Shown in pieces: positions 63,501 through 64,000 of a stretch of DNA of 64,000 nucleotides. Each line of letters opens with the position of its first letter. Within the stretch, counting starts at the first letter, position 1. Under the pieces are notes generated by a model. It worked only from the letters and a program-made list of their open reading frames with translations. It did no database searches and had not been told where the DNA came from. Position numbers and translations under genes: made by a program. Origin of the DNA: Clostridium sp031626875 (GTDB taxonomy: Bacteria > Bacillota > Clostridia > Clostridiales > Clostridiaceae); NCBI RefSeq assembly GCF_031626875.1, contig NZ_JANDMF010000004.1:108810-172809 (forward strand), in the 5' to 3' direction.

Positions 63501-63918
63501 TCTTGAAAATAATAAAAATAAAATAATAATAGCCTTGGGGGGACGTACTAAAGATTGCAAAAAGCTTGTAACAAATAACCCTTATGTTAATATTAACTTC
63601 CCTATTTGGCTAAATTTTGAAGATTATAATGAAATAGAATTATTAACTTCTACTATCCATGCATTATATGAAAAAATGTTTACATTAGAGGAAGAAGCTC
63701 ATAAAGAACTAAATAATTTGATATCTGAAATCTATAAATTTAATGATTTAGTATTAAAAAATGGTTTATTAGTTGAAAGCTTAGTAGAAAGTATAATTAG
63801 AAACCAAAGTATAAGAATTTGCAATAATTCCGTAATTCAAACAGAGATTAATATTATCAATTCTAAAGATATATTAATGTGTAAAGATGACTTCTTTACT
63901 AAAAATTCTATAAAATGA
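60565..63918 (+). CDS. Large CbbX/SpoVK-type AAA+ ATPase with four tandem modules
   Basis: 1117 residues with AAA-like modules in tandem. Module 1 (about 1-300) has a degenerate Walker A (LGEKNTAKKT near 48-57). Modules 2 and 3 are complete: GNAGTGKT near 357 with LFIDEAYSL near 417 and SRFPNKIHF, then GNPGTGKTS near 627 with LFIDEAYTL near 686 and SRFPLWTNF. Module 4 (about 840-1117) keeps GDVGTGKKE near 897 but has LFIYRINVIL where Walker B should be, so it is probably inactive. The complete modules match the CbbX/SpoVK/EccA clade, which remodels protein complexes. No membrane helix is seen. It is monocistronic, with a strong terminator after it. The client is unknown. Confidence 0.88.
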   Translation: MENNIQKKLLTIEKNLNNSLIGQENYLNSLCNYFLAKLKEDEKGSLLILGEKNTAKKTSIRLLFEYLKEENLINNGIIEEIDLASYDFNLGYNAFITDLYEKLNDPSECLMFRNLDKATEDIFEVLYSIHPNTCIPLKEEYVLKNRFLVEAALNDEDTIDNFICHNKFFVFISNDKDNEITTKFSENVDKILFTKDLTSEENYKVLKMDLLKIINQLENNFKIKISLDLSNDENNILKFLQNDYRNDSSFGIDKYIRYKIYHPINNLFLQNEIADGSSINLYVEYDDIFCKTDKEIYNLNNYYKPTFDEVCYKLNSMIGMKELKNFLYNIHNTLKVQTIREKLGMKTTNISMNMIFTGNAGTGKTNAARITFEYLNALKVLSKGIFKEVSKADFVSENLADTAKKTNDIINSALGGVLFIDEAYSLCKGEDDKIGIEIVDALLKGIEDNRDNIVVILAGYENDMNEFLSYNQGLKSRFPNKIHFSDYTPTEMYELSLNIAKSKGYRISSNVKNGLIDLFTKNQVKGKNDLGNARFVRNIIENAIVDASKKYLTNSNKEIDLLEKDNFNFKINAKFDLDEKLNNIIGLDEVKKLIRSQYKLIVAEEKRKSVGVVTRVNQNLNMVFAGNPGTGKTSIARLVAEMLNSIGLLKVGQLIETDRSSFVSEVPGETAKKTESKFKEAIGGILFIDEAYTLANDSLGREAIETLLKLIEDYSKDVIVILAGYEKEMEDFFDVNIGLRSRFPLWTNFEDYNANELFEMSIRLIEAQGFKLSKNADITLKKTFEEIYENSDSQSGNGRMVRNYVEKIIRNQSIRIAEEDISVYEMNLITAKDIESITSNSMNNGFDLETVLKNVTINEKSKEVLRNQYSLLKVTARRKKLGIRTNINRHLNMIITGDVGTGKKEFLNLLSEMYYSYGIVKAKSISELNGYEIISAISEGIDIEDILNKHLGKILFIYRINVILENPRYNEILISLTRFLENNKNKIIIALGGRTKDCKKLVTNNPYVNINFPIWLNFEDYNEIELLTSTIHALYEKMFTLEEEAHKELNNLISEIYKFNDLVLKNGLLVESLVESIIRNQSIRICNNSVIQTEINIINSKDILMCKDDFFTKNSIK

Positions 63919-63923
63919 TTAAT

Positions 63924-63973
63924 GGAGCTGTCGCATTAGCGGATGAATATCCGTTAGCGATAGCTCCCTTTTT
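63924..63973 (+). terminator. Terminator of the AAA+ gene
   Basis: Long stem from GGAGCTGTCGC to GCGATAGCTCC, extended by TTAGCGG/CCGTTAG-type pairing around an ATGAATAT loop, then CTTTTT. It is the most GC-rich hairpin in the window. Confidence 0.9.
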
Positions 63974-64000
63974 GAACTAAATATCATTTTCTTATATGCA

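Overview
The window is very AT-rich, densely coded DNA that looks like Clostridium sensu stricto. The evidence is strong AGGAGG-type ribosome binding sites, Rho-independent terminators after most units, a T-box in front of tyrosyl-tRNA synthetase, clostridial-type aldo/keto reductase-ferredoxin fusions, several secreted plant-polysaccharide enzymes and typical chemoreceptors. No rRNA, tRNA, CRISPR array, transposase or phage gene was seen. The species cannot be named from sequence alone.

Layout. 1-9 kb: an alpha-galactoside block. An AraC-type response regulator and a membrane-anchored sugar-binding protein share an operon, followed by a GH36 alpha-galactosidase and an MFS transporter. A YesM-type sensor kinase and a GerMN-like protein are transcribed divergently. 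9-12 kb: two exported proteins of unknown function; three palindromes at exact 24-bp spacing lie upstream of the second. 12-15.7 kb: a minimal ethanolamine cluster (permease, EutB, EutC) behind a hairpin-rich leader. 15.7-22 kb: two paralogous GH5 endoglucanases flanking a siroheme nitrite/sulfite reductase, then a lipase. 22-25 kb: an APH-fold kinase, a Tyr T-box with tyrS, and a zinc-ribbon protein. 25-27 kb: a subtilase with four surface repeats.

27-34 kb: one long minus-strand operon with an aldo/keto reductase, a nickel-type ECF transporter (NikMN, NikQ, NikO) and LarC, LarE and LarB, which make the nickel-pincer cofactor. No LarA is in view. 34-42 kb: a chemoreceptor, a TetR-controlled MacB/FtsX-type ABC exporter and a Gfo/Idh/MocA oxidoreductase. 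42-43.5 kb: a secreted pectate lyase.

43.7-45.1 kb: the most unusual part. Three tandem copies of a roughly 400-nt element each end in an intrinsic terminator. They share helices that keep pairing despite base changes, including two hairpins with GNRA loops. They read as three structured non-coding RNA genes, not as protein.

45.1-64 kb: an autoregulated Xre/membrane-protein pair, a small Ser/Arg/His-rich protein overlapping a Hanks-type kinase gene, a LysR regulator, a YhgE/Pip membrane protein, a second chemoreceptor, an ABC exporter with its own two-component system, an ASCH-domain protein, an apparent sigma-factor/anti-sigma chimera, a stand-alone acyltransferase domain, and a large protein with four AAA-like modules. 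The overall picture is a saprophyte that degrades plant material (galactosides, cellulose or mixed glucans, pectin, lipid, protein), senses sugars and peptides, and scavenges ethanolamine and nickel.
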